Below, piece after piece: positions 48,246 through 57,800 of a stretch of DNA of 64,000 bases (within the stretch, counting starts at the first letter, position 1; each line of letters begins with the position of its first letter). The translations under genes were made by a program, and so were the position numbers. Origin of the DNA: Herbaspirillum frisingense GSF30 (lineage in GTDB: Bacteria > Pseudomonadota > Gammaproteobacteria > Burkholderiales > Burkholderiaceae_D); contig NZ_AEEC02000026.1 in the NCBI RefSeq assembly GCF_000300975.2, positions 1-64,000 on the forward strand, in the 5' to 3' direction. The notes under the pieces were generated by a model. That model saw only the letters and a list, made by a program, of their open reading frames with translations, was not told the origin of the DNA and did not search any database.

Positions 48246-49055
48246 ATGCATAGATTCCTGCCAGCGATGCTGCTGGCGACCATGGCCGTCACGGTCCTGC
48301 CGCTGTCGGTGCAGGCCGCCGAATGCACGAAGGTCGTCATCTCTGCCGATTCGGATTACGCACCTTTGCATTGGTACGACGGCAAGCGCCTGACCGGCGC
48401 CAGCATCGAGATCGCCACCCGCGCACTCAGTGCGCTGAACATTCCCTATGAGGTCCGCTATGTCGGGCCTTTTCACCGCGTCCTCAAGGAGGCCGAAAGC
48501 GGTGAAGTCGCCTTGGTCTCTTCCCTCAAGAACACGCCCGAACGCCAGCAATACCTGGCCTATGCCTCGGTGCCGCTGTTCCGCAACCCGATCGCCGTGT
48601 TCGTGGCACGCAACAATCGCTTCTCCTTCAGCGGCTGGAAGGACCTGATCGGCAAGCGCGGGGCCATTACGCTAGGCAACCAGTTCGGTGGCGGCTTCGA
48701 CGAATTCATGCGCGACAACCTCATCATCGAGACCGCGCAGAAGGTCTACATGAATTTCAGCAAGCTCGATTCGGGCCGTATCGACTATCTCATCACCGGT
48801 TACTACAGCGGCATGATCTACCTGAACCAGACCGGCCAGTCCGAGAACTTCATGCCGCTGCGCCCCTTCGTCAGCGAGACCGACAATTACATCGCCATGA
48901 GCAAGGCCAGCCCCTGCGTGAAATACCTGCCACGCATCAACGCGCAACTGGAGGCAATGCAAAAGCGCGGCGAATTGCGCGCCGTCCTGCAGAGCTTCGA
49001 GACTGACTTGCGCATCGATCCGGCCAATCAGGACGAGCCACCACGGCCGCGATAG
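48246..49055 (+). CDS. Periplasmic solute-binding protein, family 3 (amino-acid type)
   Basis: The 269-aa protein has a Sec signal peptide (MHRFLPAMLLATMAVTVLPLSVQAA) and the type II periplasmic fold of family 3 binding proteins: VVISADSDYAPLHWYDGKRLTGASIEIATRAL, PFHRVLKEAESGEVALVSSLKNTPERQQYLAYASVPLFRNPIAVFVARN, and DYLITGYYSGMIYL. Two cysteines (in ECTKV and SPCVKYL) may form a disulphide. There are no ABC transporter genes nearby; a chemoreceptor gene follows, so it might feed a signalling pathway. AAGGAAGGGGG precedes the ATG. Confidence 0.82.
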   Translation: MHRFLPAMLLATMAVTVLPLSVQAAECTKVVISADSDYAPLHWYDGKRLTGASIEIATRALSALNIPYEVRYVGPFHRVLKEAESGEVALVSSLKNTPERQQYLAYASVPLFRNPIAVFVARNNRFSFSGWKDLIGKRGAITLGNQFGGGFDEFMRDNLIIETAQKVYMNFSKLDSGRIDYLITGYYSGMIYLNQTGQSENFMPLRPFVSETDNYIAMSKASPCVKYLPRINAQLEAMQKRGELRAVLQSFETDLRIDPANQDEPPRPR

Positions 49056-49288
49056 ACCAGCACCCGGTGCCGGCGCGGGAAATCCCGGTTTGAAGCCGGA
49101 AAGCGGCTTTGTTCCGCCCAAGGCCACCGTTGCTGCCGGGTTACATTGTCATCAGCGCGGACGCTGCCGTCCCCGGCAGGGCGCGGAAGCGTCCACATCC
49201 ACATCAATGCTCACACGCAAGCCTCGCCACAGAACGAGGCAGTGCGAGCTTGCCATTTATCCAAGAATCCAAGAGACGGAGAGGCCCC

Positions 49289-50812
49289 TTGAAGCTGCGT
49301 ACCAAAATCATCTGGCTGTGTGCCACCACCCTGATCGGCATCCTGGTGATCGCCGCGGTCTCGCTGACCACGCTCAGGCGCACCATGATGGAAGAACGCG
49401 AGGCGCAGCTGTCCTTGCTGGTGACCCTGGCCAAGGCGGCGGCCGAAAAGGCGCAGGCCCAGGAGCAGGCCGGCAAGCTGACCCGCGAGCAGGCCCAGGC
49501 CCAGGCCAAGATGGTCATCGGCAGTTTTGCCAAGGAGCAGAACTACTACTTCGTACGTGGCTACAGCGACGACTTCAACTACGTGCACCCCAATCCCAAG
49601 CGCGTGGGTATCCAGGACAAGACCGCCAAGGAAGATGGTGATCGCTACCGCGCCGCCCTGCAGGGTAAGGAAATCGGCCTGCTCATCGCCGAAGGCACGC
49701 GTCCCAATACCACCGAGAAGGTGCAGAAGCTGTATGCGGTGACCCGCTTCGCGCCGTGGGACTGGACCATCGGCTTCGGCGCCTACATCGATGACATCAA
49801 CCAGGCCTTCTATCGCAATGCCCTGGTCCTGCTGTTGCTGGGGGCGGTACTGATGGGTGCCATTGCCACCATGGCCGCCTTCATCCTGCGCTCCATCCTG
49901 CGCCAACTGGGCGGCGAGCCGGCACGGGCGGTGGAGATCGTGGAGCAGATCGCGCAAGGGGACCTGTCCACCGCCGTGGCGCTGAAGGCCAACGACCGCC
50001 ACAGCCTGCTGCATTCCATTGAAACCATGCGGCGCAGCCTCTCGGGTATCGTCCAGGGCGTGCGTCAGGGGACGGACACCATCACCACCGCTTCCGGCGA
50101 AATCGCCGCCGGCAATCTGGATCTGTCGTCGCGTACCGAGCAGCAAGCCAGCGCGCTGGAGGAGACCGCCTCCTCAATGGAAGAACTCACTTCCATCGTG
50201 CGCCAGAATGCCGACAATGCCAGCCAGGCCAACCAGCTGGCCATCACCGCCTCCGGCGTGGCGGCCGATGGCGGCAAGGTGATCGAGCAGGTGGTGGGCA
50301 CCATGGCCGACATCAACAGCGCCTCCACCAAGATTGCCGACATCATCGGCGTGATCGACGGCATTGCCTTCCAGACCAACATCCTGGCCCTGAACGCAGC
50401 GGTGGAAGCGGCACGGGCCGGCGAGCAGGGGCGCGGGTTTGCGGTGGTGGCATCGGAAGTGCGCAATCTGGCCCAGCGCAGCGCCCAGGCCGCCAAGGAA
50501 ATCAAGGGCCTGATCGAGGATTCGGTCGGCAAGGTGGACAACGGTTCGCATCTGGTCGAGCAGGCCGGCCGCACCATGCAGGAAATCGTCACCAGCGTGC
50601 GCCATGTGGCCGACGTGGTGGCCGAGATCAGTGCCGCCAGCCGCGAGCAGAGTGCCGGCATCGAGGAAGTCAACCGCGCCATCACGCAGATGGACCAGGT
50701 GACCCAACAGAATGCCGCGCTGGTGGAGGAGGCCGCAGCAGCGGCGGCCTCCATGCAGGACCAGGCGGCCCAGCTGGCGCAACTGGTGACGGTGTTCCGT
50801 CTGCCGGGTTGA
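49289..50812 (+). CDS. Methyl-accepting chemotaxis protein with single Cache sensor
   Basis: The 507-aa chemoreceptor has a helix at about 7-27, a periplasmic sCache_2-like domain ([32 protein letters not shown] and [18 protein letters not shown]), a second helix (about 190-213), a HAMP segment ([28 protein letters not shown]) and the signalling hairpin with [44 protein letters not shown]. The start is most likely the TTG at 49289, behind GGAGAGG, directly before the first helix; the frame is open to 49109 but that part is not protein-like. There is no C-terminal NWETF-type methylation tether. The ligand is unknown; sCache_2 domains often bind small organic acids. Confidence 0.9.
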   Translation: MKLRTKIIWLCATTLIGILVIAAVSLTTLRRTMMEEREAQLSLLVTLAKAAAEKAQAQEQAGKLTREQAQAQAKMVIGSFAKEQNYYFVRGYSDDFNYVHPNPKRVGIQDKTAKEDGDRYRAALQGKEIGLLIAEGTRPNTTEKVQKLYAVTRFAPWDWTIGFGAYIDDINQAFYRNALVLLLLGAVLMGAIATMAAFILRSILRQLGGEPARAVEIVEQIAQGDLSTAVALKANDRHSLLHSIETMRRSLSGIVQGVRQGTDTITTASGEIAAGNLDLSSRTEQQASALEETASSMEELTSIVRQNADNASQANQLAITASGVAADGGKVIEQVVGTMADINSASTKIADIIGVIDGIAFQTNILALNAAVEAARAGEQGRGFAVVASEVRNLAQRSAQAAKEIKGLIEDSVGKVDNGSHLVEQAGRTMQEIVTSVRHVADVVAEISAASREQSAGIEEVNRAITQMDQVTQQNAALVEEAAAAAASMQDQAAQLAQLVTVFRLPG

Positions 50813-50816
50813 GTCG

Positions 50817-51197
50817 GTGGGTTCCCGTCCTCTCGCCTCTGGCAGCTCCGGCGCACCGGCCTATCGCCAGCTTTCACCCGAGCAGGTGCAGCAGGTGCTG
50901 GACTATATCGATGCCAACCTGCAGCGCAATATCACCGTGTCCACCCTGGCGGCGATGTGTCATCTTTCATCCAGTTGCTTCAGCCGGGTCTTCAAGGCCA
51001 GCACCGGCTACACACTTTGCCAGTGGATGATGCGCCAGCGATTGCAGCGCGCGCAGGTGTTGCTGGCGGAGCCGGGACGCACGGTGGTGGATGTGGCCAT
51101 CGCCGTGGGTTTTCATGACCAGAGCCATTTCCTGCGCCAGTTCAAGCGCATCACGGGAACGACGGTACAGGAGTGGCGCCAGCGGTCGCTGACATGA
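50817..51197 (+). CDS. Stand-alone AraC-family DNA-binding protein
   Basis: The 126-aa protein is essentially one AraC domain of two helix-turn-helices: NITVSTLAAMCHLSSSCFSRVFKASTGYTLCQWMMRQRLQRAQVLL and RTVVDVAIAVGFHDQSHFLRQFKRITGTTVQEWR. There is no effector domain, as in MarA and SoxS, so activity would be set by abundance. It starts with GTG 4 bases after the chemoreceptor stop and must be co-transcribed with it. Targets are unknown; the neighbours are the simplest candidates. Confidence 0.82.
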   Translation: MGSRPLASGSSGAPAYRQLSPEQVQQVLDYIDANLQRNITVSTLAAMCHLSSSCFSRVFKASTGYTLCQWMMRQRLQRAQVLLAEPGRTVVDVAIAVGFHDQSHFLRQFKRITGTTVQEWRQRSLT

Positions 51198-51301
51198 CGT
51201 CGCCTGTTTCCCGGATCGCCAGATTGACGAATCGACGGAATCGATGCGCGGGCATTGATTCATCTGCAGCAGAGATTAATCTTGCGGTTCGCCTAGCCAG
51301 C

Positions 51302-51331
51302 AAAAAAGCCCGCAGTTGCGTTGCGGGCCTT
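51302..51331. terminator. Bidirectional terminator between AraC and DUF3297 genes
   Basis: A6 is followed by GCCCGCA, a seven-base loop, TGCGGGC and CTTT. The leftward reading, with T6, is the stronger and would end the DUF3297 transcript. Confidence 0.75.
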
Positions 51332-51385
51332 TGTGTTGTTGAGCTGGAATGGCTGTGATCGGCAATATCAACGATATCAGCGATC

Positions 51386-51634
51386 TCAACGATAGAAGGG
51401 TTCGACCCGCCCCTTGAGCTTGGACATCATCGGATTGCCCTTGCGATCCAGTGCGCGGCCGGCGGGAATCTTGACCCAGCCTTCGCTGATGCAATATTCG
51501 CTGACGTTGTTCAATTCCTTGTCGTTGAGCTTGATGCCGATGTCGTGCTCGAAGATGGCGGCATCGTAATGCGGGCTGCGGGGATCGACGCTGAGGCGGT
51601 CGGGGAGGGCGGGGCGTTGTGCGGTATCGTTCAT
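51386..51634 (-). CDS. DUF3297 family protein
   Basis: The 82-aa protein shows the DUF3297 pattern PALPDRLSVDPRSPHYDAAIFEHDIGIKLNDKELNNVSEYCISEGWVKIPAGRALDRKGNPM. The family is widespread in proteobacteria, small and soluble, and has no known function; its basic C-terminal loop hints at nucleic acid or ribosome contact, but this is a guess. The ATG at 51634 is chosen at the conserved region, with no clear Shine-Dalgarno. It is a single-gene unit with a good terminator. Confidence 0.8.
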   Translation of the reverse strand: MNDTAQRPALPDRLSVDPRSPHYDAAIFEHDIGIKLNDKELNNVSEYCISEGWVKIPAGRALDRKGNPMMSKLKGRVEPFYR

Positions 51635-51893
51635 GGGCGCGATTATCGGATATAAAAACGGGCAAGACAATTATTTCATATCCGCAAGCAGGCCTGTATT
51701 GCCGTCGTGCCAAGCCTTGCTCTCGCACCTTCCAGTCCCAGGTCTTCCTTCCCACTGACGGAGCTCGCTGCGCAGGCGTGACGTCGTCCTACTATCCGCA
51801 GGGCATTTTCCGACAGCAAGGCTGGCCGCTCGCCGATAGCGCTGCCGCCCCTGGCATCGCATCCTTGGGGCCTCTGATCTTGCGCGAGGATGT

Positions 51894-53276
51894 ATGCGAT
51901 CTACTGTCGAGGAAATGCAGGCCGCCGAATCGGCCGCCCGGGCCTACCGTCCACAGGCCGATGAGCTTGTGCCCAGCCTGCTGCATGGCAAGCTGTTGGC
52001 GCCCGCTCCCGATGCAGACGCGCTGGCGTCGGCCCGTCAATATCTGGAGCAGCAATTGCGGGCCGCCGAAGCGCTGCCTTGTGATCTCCCGGAAGATGCC
52101 CACGCGCTGGCTGGGTGGATGGAGCGGCGCGCGGCTGATGTCGGCCAGGCTTATGCCGCTTATCTTCAGAAGCGTCAGGCTGGGGCGCCGCGTCGCTTTT
52201 TCAGCGGCAAGGCGCATGCACTCAATTTTCTGCGCCGCGTGGCCCCGACCAAGCTGGTCGATGGCGCCTGGCTCTACAGCGCTCTGGAACGCTGGCGCGA
52301 CCCGCTGTTCCGCCCGTTGATCCTGACCTATCTCGAAGAGCTGGGTGATGGCGACCCTGCCATGAACCACGTCAGCCTGTACCGCAGCCTGCTGGCCGCC
52401 CATGGCGGAGAACCGGCGCTGCCCCTGTCCGAACCTCATTACGTGCAGGGCGCGCTCCAGCTGGCGCTGGCCTACCACGGCGGGCAATACGAAGCGGAGA
52501 TGTTCGGCTTCAACCTGGGCTATGAACAGTTGCCCCTGCATCTGCTCATTACCGCCTACGAGCTCAACGAACTGGGGATCGATCCCTACTATTTCACCCT
52601 GCACGTCACCATCGACAATGCTGCCAGCGGACATGCGCGCAAGGCCGCGGACGCCGTGGCCCAGGCAGCAACACAGGCAGCCGATCCGCAACAGTTCCTG
52701 CAGGGCGTGCGGCGGGGCTACCTGCTCAACGACCTGGGCCTGAGCACGATGGATGTGATCAATTCCTTCGACCTTGAGCAGGAGGTGGTGAGCGTGATGC
52801 AGGAAAAGGCGCAGTTCGGCCGGATGATGCATTCCGACTACTGCCGCATCGGTGGCAAGACCGTCAACCAATGGCTGGAACAGCCGGACGGGATGGCGCG
52901 TTTCCTGGAAGAATTGACCAAGGCCAGCTGGATAGTGCGGGCGGCGCCGGCAGAGGAAAGCCGCTTCTGGCGACTCATCGATGCGCCGGGTGGGCAGATG
53001 TTCGGTGTCTTCGACGATTACGAAAAGCAAACCATCCGTGAATGGATAGAAACAGGCTGGAGTGACGCCAAGCGCCAGCCCAGTTATCGCGCGCTGGCAC
53101 GCGGGCGCCAGGTGGAGTCGATGGCGCCGCAGGGCGGGCCACGCGGCGTCGTTGGCTCAACCCAGCAGCTCGATGCGCTGGTGGAGCAGATGTCGCCTGG
53201 CCGCCATCACTTCGTGCCAGGACTGGAAGCGACACGGCGCTTCAGCGCCCTCTACCGGACAGCATGTGTGGCATGA
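51894..53276 (+). CDS. Heme-oxygenase-like diiron oxidase (HDO) family protein, iron-containing redox enzyme
   Basis: The 460-aa cytoplasmic protein has a central all-helical domain matching the 'iron-containing redox enzyme' (Haem_oxygenase_2-like) group: YLEELGDGDPAMNHVSLYRSLL (145-167), EMFGFNLGYEQLPLHLLITAYELNELGIDPYYFTLHVTIDNAASGHARKAADAV (202-255). Candidate iron ligands are E149, H159, E211, H237, D241 and H247. HDO enzymes oxidise amino-acid or fatty-acid substrates, for example in N-oxygenation or C-C cleavage. The first 100 and last 150 residues do not resemble anything I know. No biosynthetic partner genes are adjacent. The start is the ATG at 51894 with GAGG upstream. Confidence 0.68.
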   Translation: MRSTVEEMQAAESAARAYRPQADELVPSLLHGKLLAPAPDADALASARQYLEQQLRAAEALPCDLPEDAHALAGWMERRAADVGQAYAAYLQKRQAGAPRRFFSGKAHALNFLRRVAPTKLVDGAWLYSALERWRDPLFRPLILTYLEELGDGDPAMNHVSLYRSLLAAHGGEPALPLSEPHYVQGALQLALAYHGGQYEAEMFGFNLGYEQLPLHLLITAYELNELGIDPYYFTLHVTIDNAASGHARKAADAVAQAATQAADPQQFLQGVRRGYLLNDLGLSTMDVINSFDLEQEVVSVMQEKAQFGRMMHSDYCRIGGKTVNQWLEQPDGMARFLEELTKASWIVRAAPAEESRFWRLIDAPGGQMFGVFDDYEKQTIREWIETGWSDAKRQPSYRALARGRQVESMAPQGGPRGVVGSTQQLDALVEQMSPGRHHFVPGLEATRRFSALYRTACVA

Positions 53277-53369
53277 CGGTGTGGCAGGAAAGCACGGATG
53301 GCATGCGCAATTCCCGTCGAGCGGGAGTGTCGTCCTCAAGGAAACGGACGGGCATCGCCCCGGCTCGGC

Positions 53370-53375
53370 TATAAT
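53370..53375 (+). promoter_or_regulatory. -10 box for the 40-aa protein gene
   Basis: A perfect TATAAT lies about 150 bases before the small gene at 53522. The -35 region is poor. With the terminator at 53668 it defines a transcript of about 310 nt. Confidence 0.35.
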
Positions 53376-53521
53376 TGCCGGCCTTGATCCGCTCAAGTCA
53401 GGTTGTCAGCGTTCCCACGCGGCAACGGTCACAGCGGACCATGCCTGATCGCCGCGCCGCAAGTCGCGGCCTACCCCACATCTGTCATTGGATCGGCCCC
53501 GCGCCGGTCGTAGGAGAAATC

Positions 53522-53644
53522 ATGAACATCCGTTCCAGAAAACGCCTGGTCTATCGTCGCCACCGCATCGGCATGCTCATTGCCGCCATTGAAGCGCTGA
53601 TGGCGCTGGAAGAAGCCACGCTGGAAGCCAAGAAGGCAGCGTAA
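53522..53644 (+). CDS. Small basic protein, 40 aa
   Basis: An ATG preceded by GTAGGAGAA at correct spacing opens a 40-codon gene ending TAA. The N-terminal 16 residues are very basic (RSRKRLVYRRHR), followed by an amphipathic Ala/Leu/Glu helix (MLIAAIEALMALEEATLEAKKAA). A strong terminator follows 24 bases later. Gene structure and helix amphipathicity support a real small protein, perhaps binding RNA or membranes. I know no family. Confidence 0.6.
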   Translation: MNIRSRKRLVYRRHRIGMLIAAIEALMALEEATLEAKKAA

Positions 53645-53667
53645 GCGTTCCAATACGCCCAGAAAAG

Positions 53668-53691
53668 ACCGGCCCGAGAGGCCGGTTTTTT
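53668..53691 (+). terminator. Terminator of the 40-aa protein gene
   Basis: ACCGGCC-CGAGA-GGCCGGT is followed by T6. It is a textbook rho-independent terminator. Confidence 0.9.
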
Positions 53692-53879
53692 CTTGCCTGG
53701 CCGGATATCCCCGCCTGATGTCAATTGAAACAAACGCGTGAACTCCTGACATCGATGTGTAACTGCGTCGCCTCAAGATACACCCATGCCGAAACGCAAA
53801 CGCAAGCCCGGATGCATATCGGCAGCAAAGCCCCACATTGACGACCCGTCACCACATTGACATTGAATTGGAGAACATC

Positions 53880-54038
53880 ATGCGCATCTTCAGCACCCTC
53901 TTCACCGGCCTGATCCTGACCCTGGTTGCCACCGCTGCCCGCGCCGACAGCATCTTCACCGGTGCCATGGACTACGAGTCGCCGCTGCCCATGATCCTGC
54001 ACGTCGGCGGACGCCTGATCGGCCGGCTCTTCAGCTGA
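53880..54038 (+). CDS. Small exported protein, 52 aa
   Basis: The ATG at 53880 is preceded by TTGGAGAAC. Residues 1-22 form a Sec signal peptide (MRIFSTLFTGLILTLVATAARA) followed by a 30-residue mature part ending HVGGRLIGRLFS. The mature peptide is short and ends with an amphipathic basic segment. An upstream in-frame ATG at 53838 is less likely. I know no family. It lies 100 bases before the SRAP gene, possibly on the same transcript. Confidence 0.55.
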   Translation: MRIFSTLFTGLILTLVATAARADSIFTGAMDYESPLPMILHVGGRLIGRLFS

Positions 54039-54138
54039 GGCAATGGGTGGTGCCATGGCCGGCCGCGTGCCGGCCCACGCCCCGGACCTGGTCTGCTATG
54101 GCACAATCAGCCGCCTTCAGCGTGAGAAACCACCCCGC

Positions 54139-54807
54139 ATGTGCGTCAACTACAAGCCCACTCCCAGATCCGAGATCACCACCCTGACCGGGGCCGATAC
54201 CAGCGCTACCCCGGACTGGCCCGACGAGACCTGGCAGGACTATGCCGCGCCGATGGTGCGTGCCGGCCTGGAAGGGGAGCCCGAACTCATCGTCGGTACC
54301 TACGGCATGATGCCCCGGCGCAAGCTGCAGCCCGGCCTGCAGATATCGACCATGAATGCCCGTGCCGAAACCATCGGCGAGAAGCGCAGCTATGCCGGCC
54401 CCTGGCGCCAGGGCCATACCTGCCTGTTGCCGATGCAGTGCTTCTATGAACCGAACTATGAATCCGGCCGCGCCCAGCGCTGGGCCATCGGCATGGCCGA
54501 CGACCAACCGTTCTGCGTGGCCGGCCTCTGGCGCGCCTGGGAAGAGGCCGAGGGCGGCTATGCTTTTTCGTTTACGCAGATCACCATCAACGCTGACCAG
54601 CATCCGTTGATGAAGCGTTTTCACAAGCCTGGAGAGGAAAAGCGCAACCTGGTCATCATCCCGCGCGCGCACTATCAGCAATGGCTCAATGCCGGCACGC
54701 CCGAGCGCGCAGTGGCGATGCTGCTGAACTATCCGGCCACGCAGATGAAGGCGTGGCCCGCGCCCAAGGCGCAGGCCGGCGGGCAGCAGAGCGGCTTCCT
54801 GTTCTGA
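54139..54807 (+). CDS. SRAP/YedK (HMCES) abasic-site crosslinking protein
   Basis: This 222-aa SOS response-associated peptidase-fold protein forms a thiazolidine crosslink with abasic sites in single-stranded DNA through Cys2, which shields replication forks. The start is fixed by the family rule that Met1 is removed to expose Cys2: MCVNYKP at 54139. The other active-site residues match YedK: N73 in TMNARAET, E104 in QCFYEPNYE and H155 in NADQHPLMKRFH. Canonical members begin MCGR; the MCVNYKP variant is a known subgroup in proteobacteria. I see no LexA box. Confidence 0.9.
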   Translation: MCVNYKPTPRSEITTLTGADTSATPDWPDETWQDYAAPMVRAGLEGEPELIVGTYGMMPRRKLQPGLQISTMNARAETIGEKRSYAGPWRQGHTCLLPMQCFYEPNYESGRAQRWAIGMADDQPFCVAGLWRAWEEAEGGYAFSFTQITINADQHPLMKRFHKPGEEKRNLVIIPRAHYQQWLNAGTPERAVAMLLNYPATQMKAWPAPKAQAGGQQSGFLF

Positions 54808-54832
54808 GTGATTCGCACTGCTGCCCAGGGAG

Positions 54833-57800
54833 TTACCAGCGATAACGCCAGCCCGCCACCACGGCGTGCTGGGTCTGCAGGTCGTTCAGGCCCAGGTTGT
54901 AGTCAAGGAACAGGCTCGACGCCTGGCCCAGCTTGCCGGATAGGCCCGCTCCCAGCACCAGGCCGTCGCGCTTCTGTTGCAGGCCGGCGACCTGGAAGTT
55001 GACGCCCGGCGCGCCCTGGAAGGAGGCATTGAGGCTACCGCCGGCATCCAGCCATTGATGGCTCCAGAAGGCGCGCAGCTCGCTCTGCAGCTTGCCATCT
55101 TCGCGCAGGGGCAGGTGCCAGCGGGCACCTACCATCGACACCGCCGAGCGTGAAGTCTGTGCACTGGCATTGAGGCCGAGCGCACCGGCACCGGTTTCGG
55201 AGAAGGCATCCTGGCGCAGCAGCGTGCCTTGCAGCGAGACCAGCGGCTCGAACACGTAGCTGCCGCGATCGATGCGATAGCTGGCCTCGGCATGCAGGCC
55301 GAGTTCATCGCCGTTGTAGTCACCGGCCGCGCGCGAGACATCATTGCCGATCACGATGCTGCGCTGGGTAGCGTACTGGTTGCGGCCATAACCGACGATG
55401 CCCTTGAAGCGCCAGTCACCGCTCTGGTACTGCGCGTACACGGCGACCTGATGGCCTTCCACCTTGGCGCTGTCGCCGGCGGTGTTGTAGGCCAGGCGGG
55501 TATTGTCGTAGTGATAGGCCAGGCCCATGCTCCAGCGATCATCCAGCACCCGTTCCACCCCCATCAGCAGACCATTGCTGTTGCTGGTGTAGCCGGCGGC
55601 ATTGCCGTCGGAGCGGGTATTGCCATGGCCGCCCGCAACCTGCGCCCAGGCGCCGCCATCCTCGCGCACACGCAGGGGCCACAGACCGCTGCTGCCATTG
55701 CTGCTGTCGGTCATGGTGGCGGCGCTGTACTGGTAGTCATAGCGATCCGTCTCGGCGGAGGCCAGTTGCAGCTGGCTCATCGCAAAACCGCTGCCGCCGG
55801 AGAAGGCGGACCCGCCGCCGATGTTGCGGTTACCCAGGGTCTGCAGCGATTGGCCCATCAGGCCCAGCGTGGACAGGCCCTGATAGGCGCGCCCCCCCAG
55901 GCTCTCGAAGGCGCTGCGCGCCTGCGCCGCCGACAGGCCGTCGATCAGCGCCAGCTTGGCGCGCATGGCGCTGGACAGGCTTGCCAACTGGCCGGCCTGG
56001 GTCAGGGCATTGGCCACGCTGGCCTGGTTGCCGGTGGTGGTGACCGAGGCATAGCTGTTGCCATTGCGCGCCATCGTCAATTGCACCGCATTGCCGATGT
56101 AGCTGACCGTAGGCGAGACAAAGGCGAAGTCGCTGCGCACGGCATTGAAGCTGCCGCTCACGGTGCCGCTGGTCGACAGGATGGTATAGGGCGTGCTCAG
56201 CGCATAGGCGCCGCTGCCGGCGGCGATGGACAGGCTGCCGGCCAGGGCGGCATTGCCGTTGACCTGGATCAGGCCGCCGCTGCCGTCGGCGCTGGTGCTG
56301 ACCTGGGTGGTGGCGCCGTCCTGCAGGTTCAGATTGCCCTGGACCGTCAGCGTCGAAGTGCCGGCCGTGGCCAGCGTGCCACCGGCGGCCACCGTGGTGC
56401 TGCCCACCGTGCCGGTGCCGGAGAGGGTGCCGCCACTGTTGACGCGCACTGTGCCGCCCAGCACGCCATTGACGCTGAGCTTGCCGCCATTGACATTGGT
56501 GCTGCCGGCGAAGCTGGTCGAGTTGCCGCTGAAGACCGTTTCGCCGGCCAGCTGGTTGATCGTGCCGTTGCCCGAGATGGCCGCTGCCAGCGTGTAGTTG
56601 CTGCTGCCGCTGGCATTGTGGTTCAGGTTCAGCGTACCGTTGCCGGCGCCGAAAGCCAGCGATGTGGTGTCGAGCTGGCCGGGCGCGGCTGCCGTGCTGC
56701 CAGGCGCGGCACCGACGTTGAGGGTACCTGTGGAACCACTGCTGGTGGCGATGCGGATCACCGAGGCGGTAGCGCGCGCACCGTCGCTGATGGTCAGGGT
56801 GCCATTGCCACCGGCCCCGACATGCAAGGCATTGGTGGTGATCCAGGCCGAGTTGGCACCGGTCAGCGTCACGCTGCCGTTGCTGTTGGCATTGTTGGCG
56901 ATATAGCTGCGGTTGCCGGTGACCTGGCCGCCATCGGAGATGGTCAGCGTACCGTTGCCCAGACGACCGACGTTGACGTCCGAGCTGCTGCTCCAGGTGG
57001 AGCCGGCCCCGGTCACCGTCATGGTGCCGGAGGCGCCATTGAGGTCGCCCAGCAAGCCCTGCACATCGTTGATACGGCCACCGGCCGAGATGACTACGCT
57101 GCCCGTGGCGCCATTGTTGTGGCCGACAAAGAAGTCTCCCGAGTGGTTCCAGACCGAGCCGCTGCCAGTGACCAGGGCGCTGCTGTTGGACCCCGCTTCG
57201 GTTCCCACATAGCCATCGGTGCTGGTGACGTTGCCGCCTCCCGAGATGGTCAGGTTGCCATTGCCGACGTTGCCCACGTAGAGCACGCCGGTGTTGATCC
57301 ACTTGCTGCCGCTGCCGGACACGGTGACATTGCCGCTGCTGCCGGCCAGGTGGCCGACCAGGGCGCCGGTATCGGTGACTACGCCGCCATTGCTGATACT
57401 GAGGTTGCCGCTGGCGCCGTCGCCGTAGCCGATCGACAGGCGATCGCTGGCGGTGAAGTTGGCATTGTTGACCGTGAGCGTACCGCGCGCGCCAGTGATG
57501 TCACCCAGATGCACGACCGCGGCGGTGGCATTGGCACCACCGCTGACGGTGAGCCATCCGGTACCGCCAGTGGAACCGGAGCCGGCGTCACCGCCCACGG
57601 TGAGGTTGCCCGCCGCCAGCGAAGAACCGGCGCCGCTGACATTGACGCTGCTGTTGGAGGTGTCCTGGCGCCCGATCACCGTATTGGCGCTGCTGACATT
57701 GGCACCGTCGCTGATGGTGAGGTTGCCATTGTTGACCGTGCCCACGAAGAGCGAACCGGTATTGGTCCAGCGACTGCCGGCGCCGCTGATATTGACGGTG

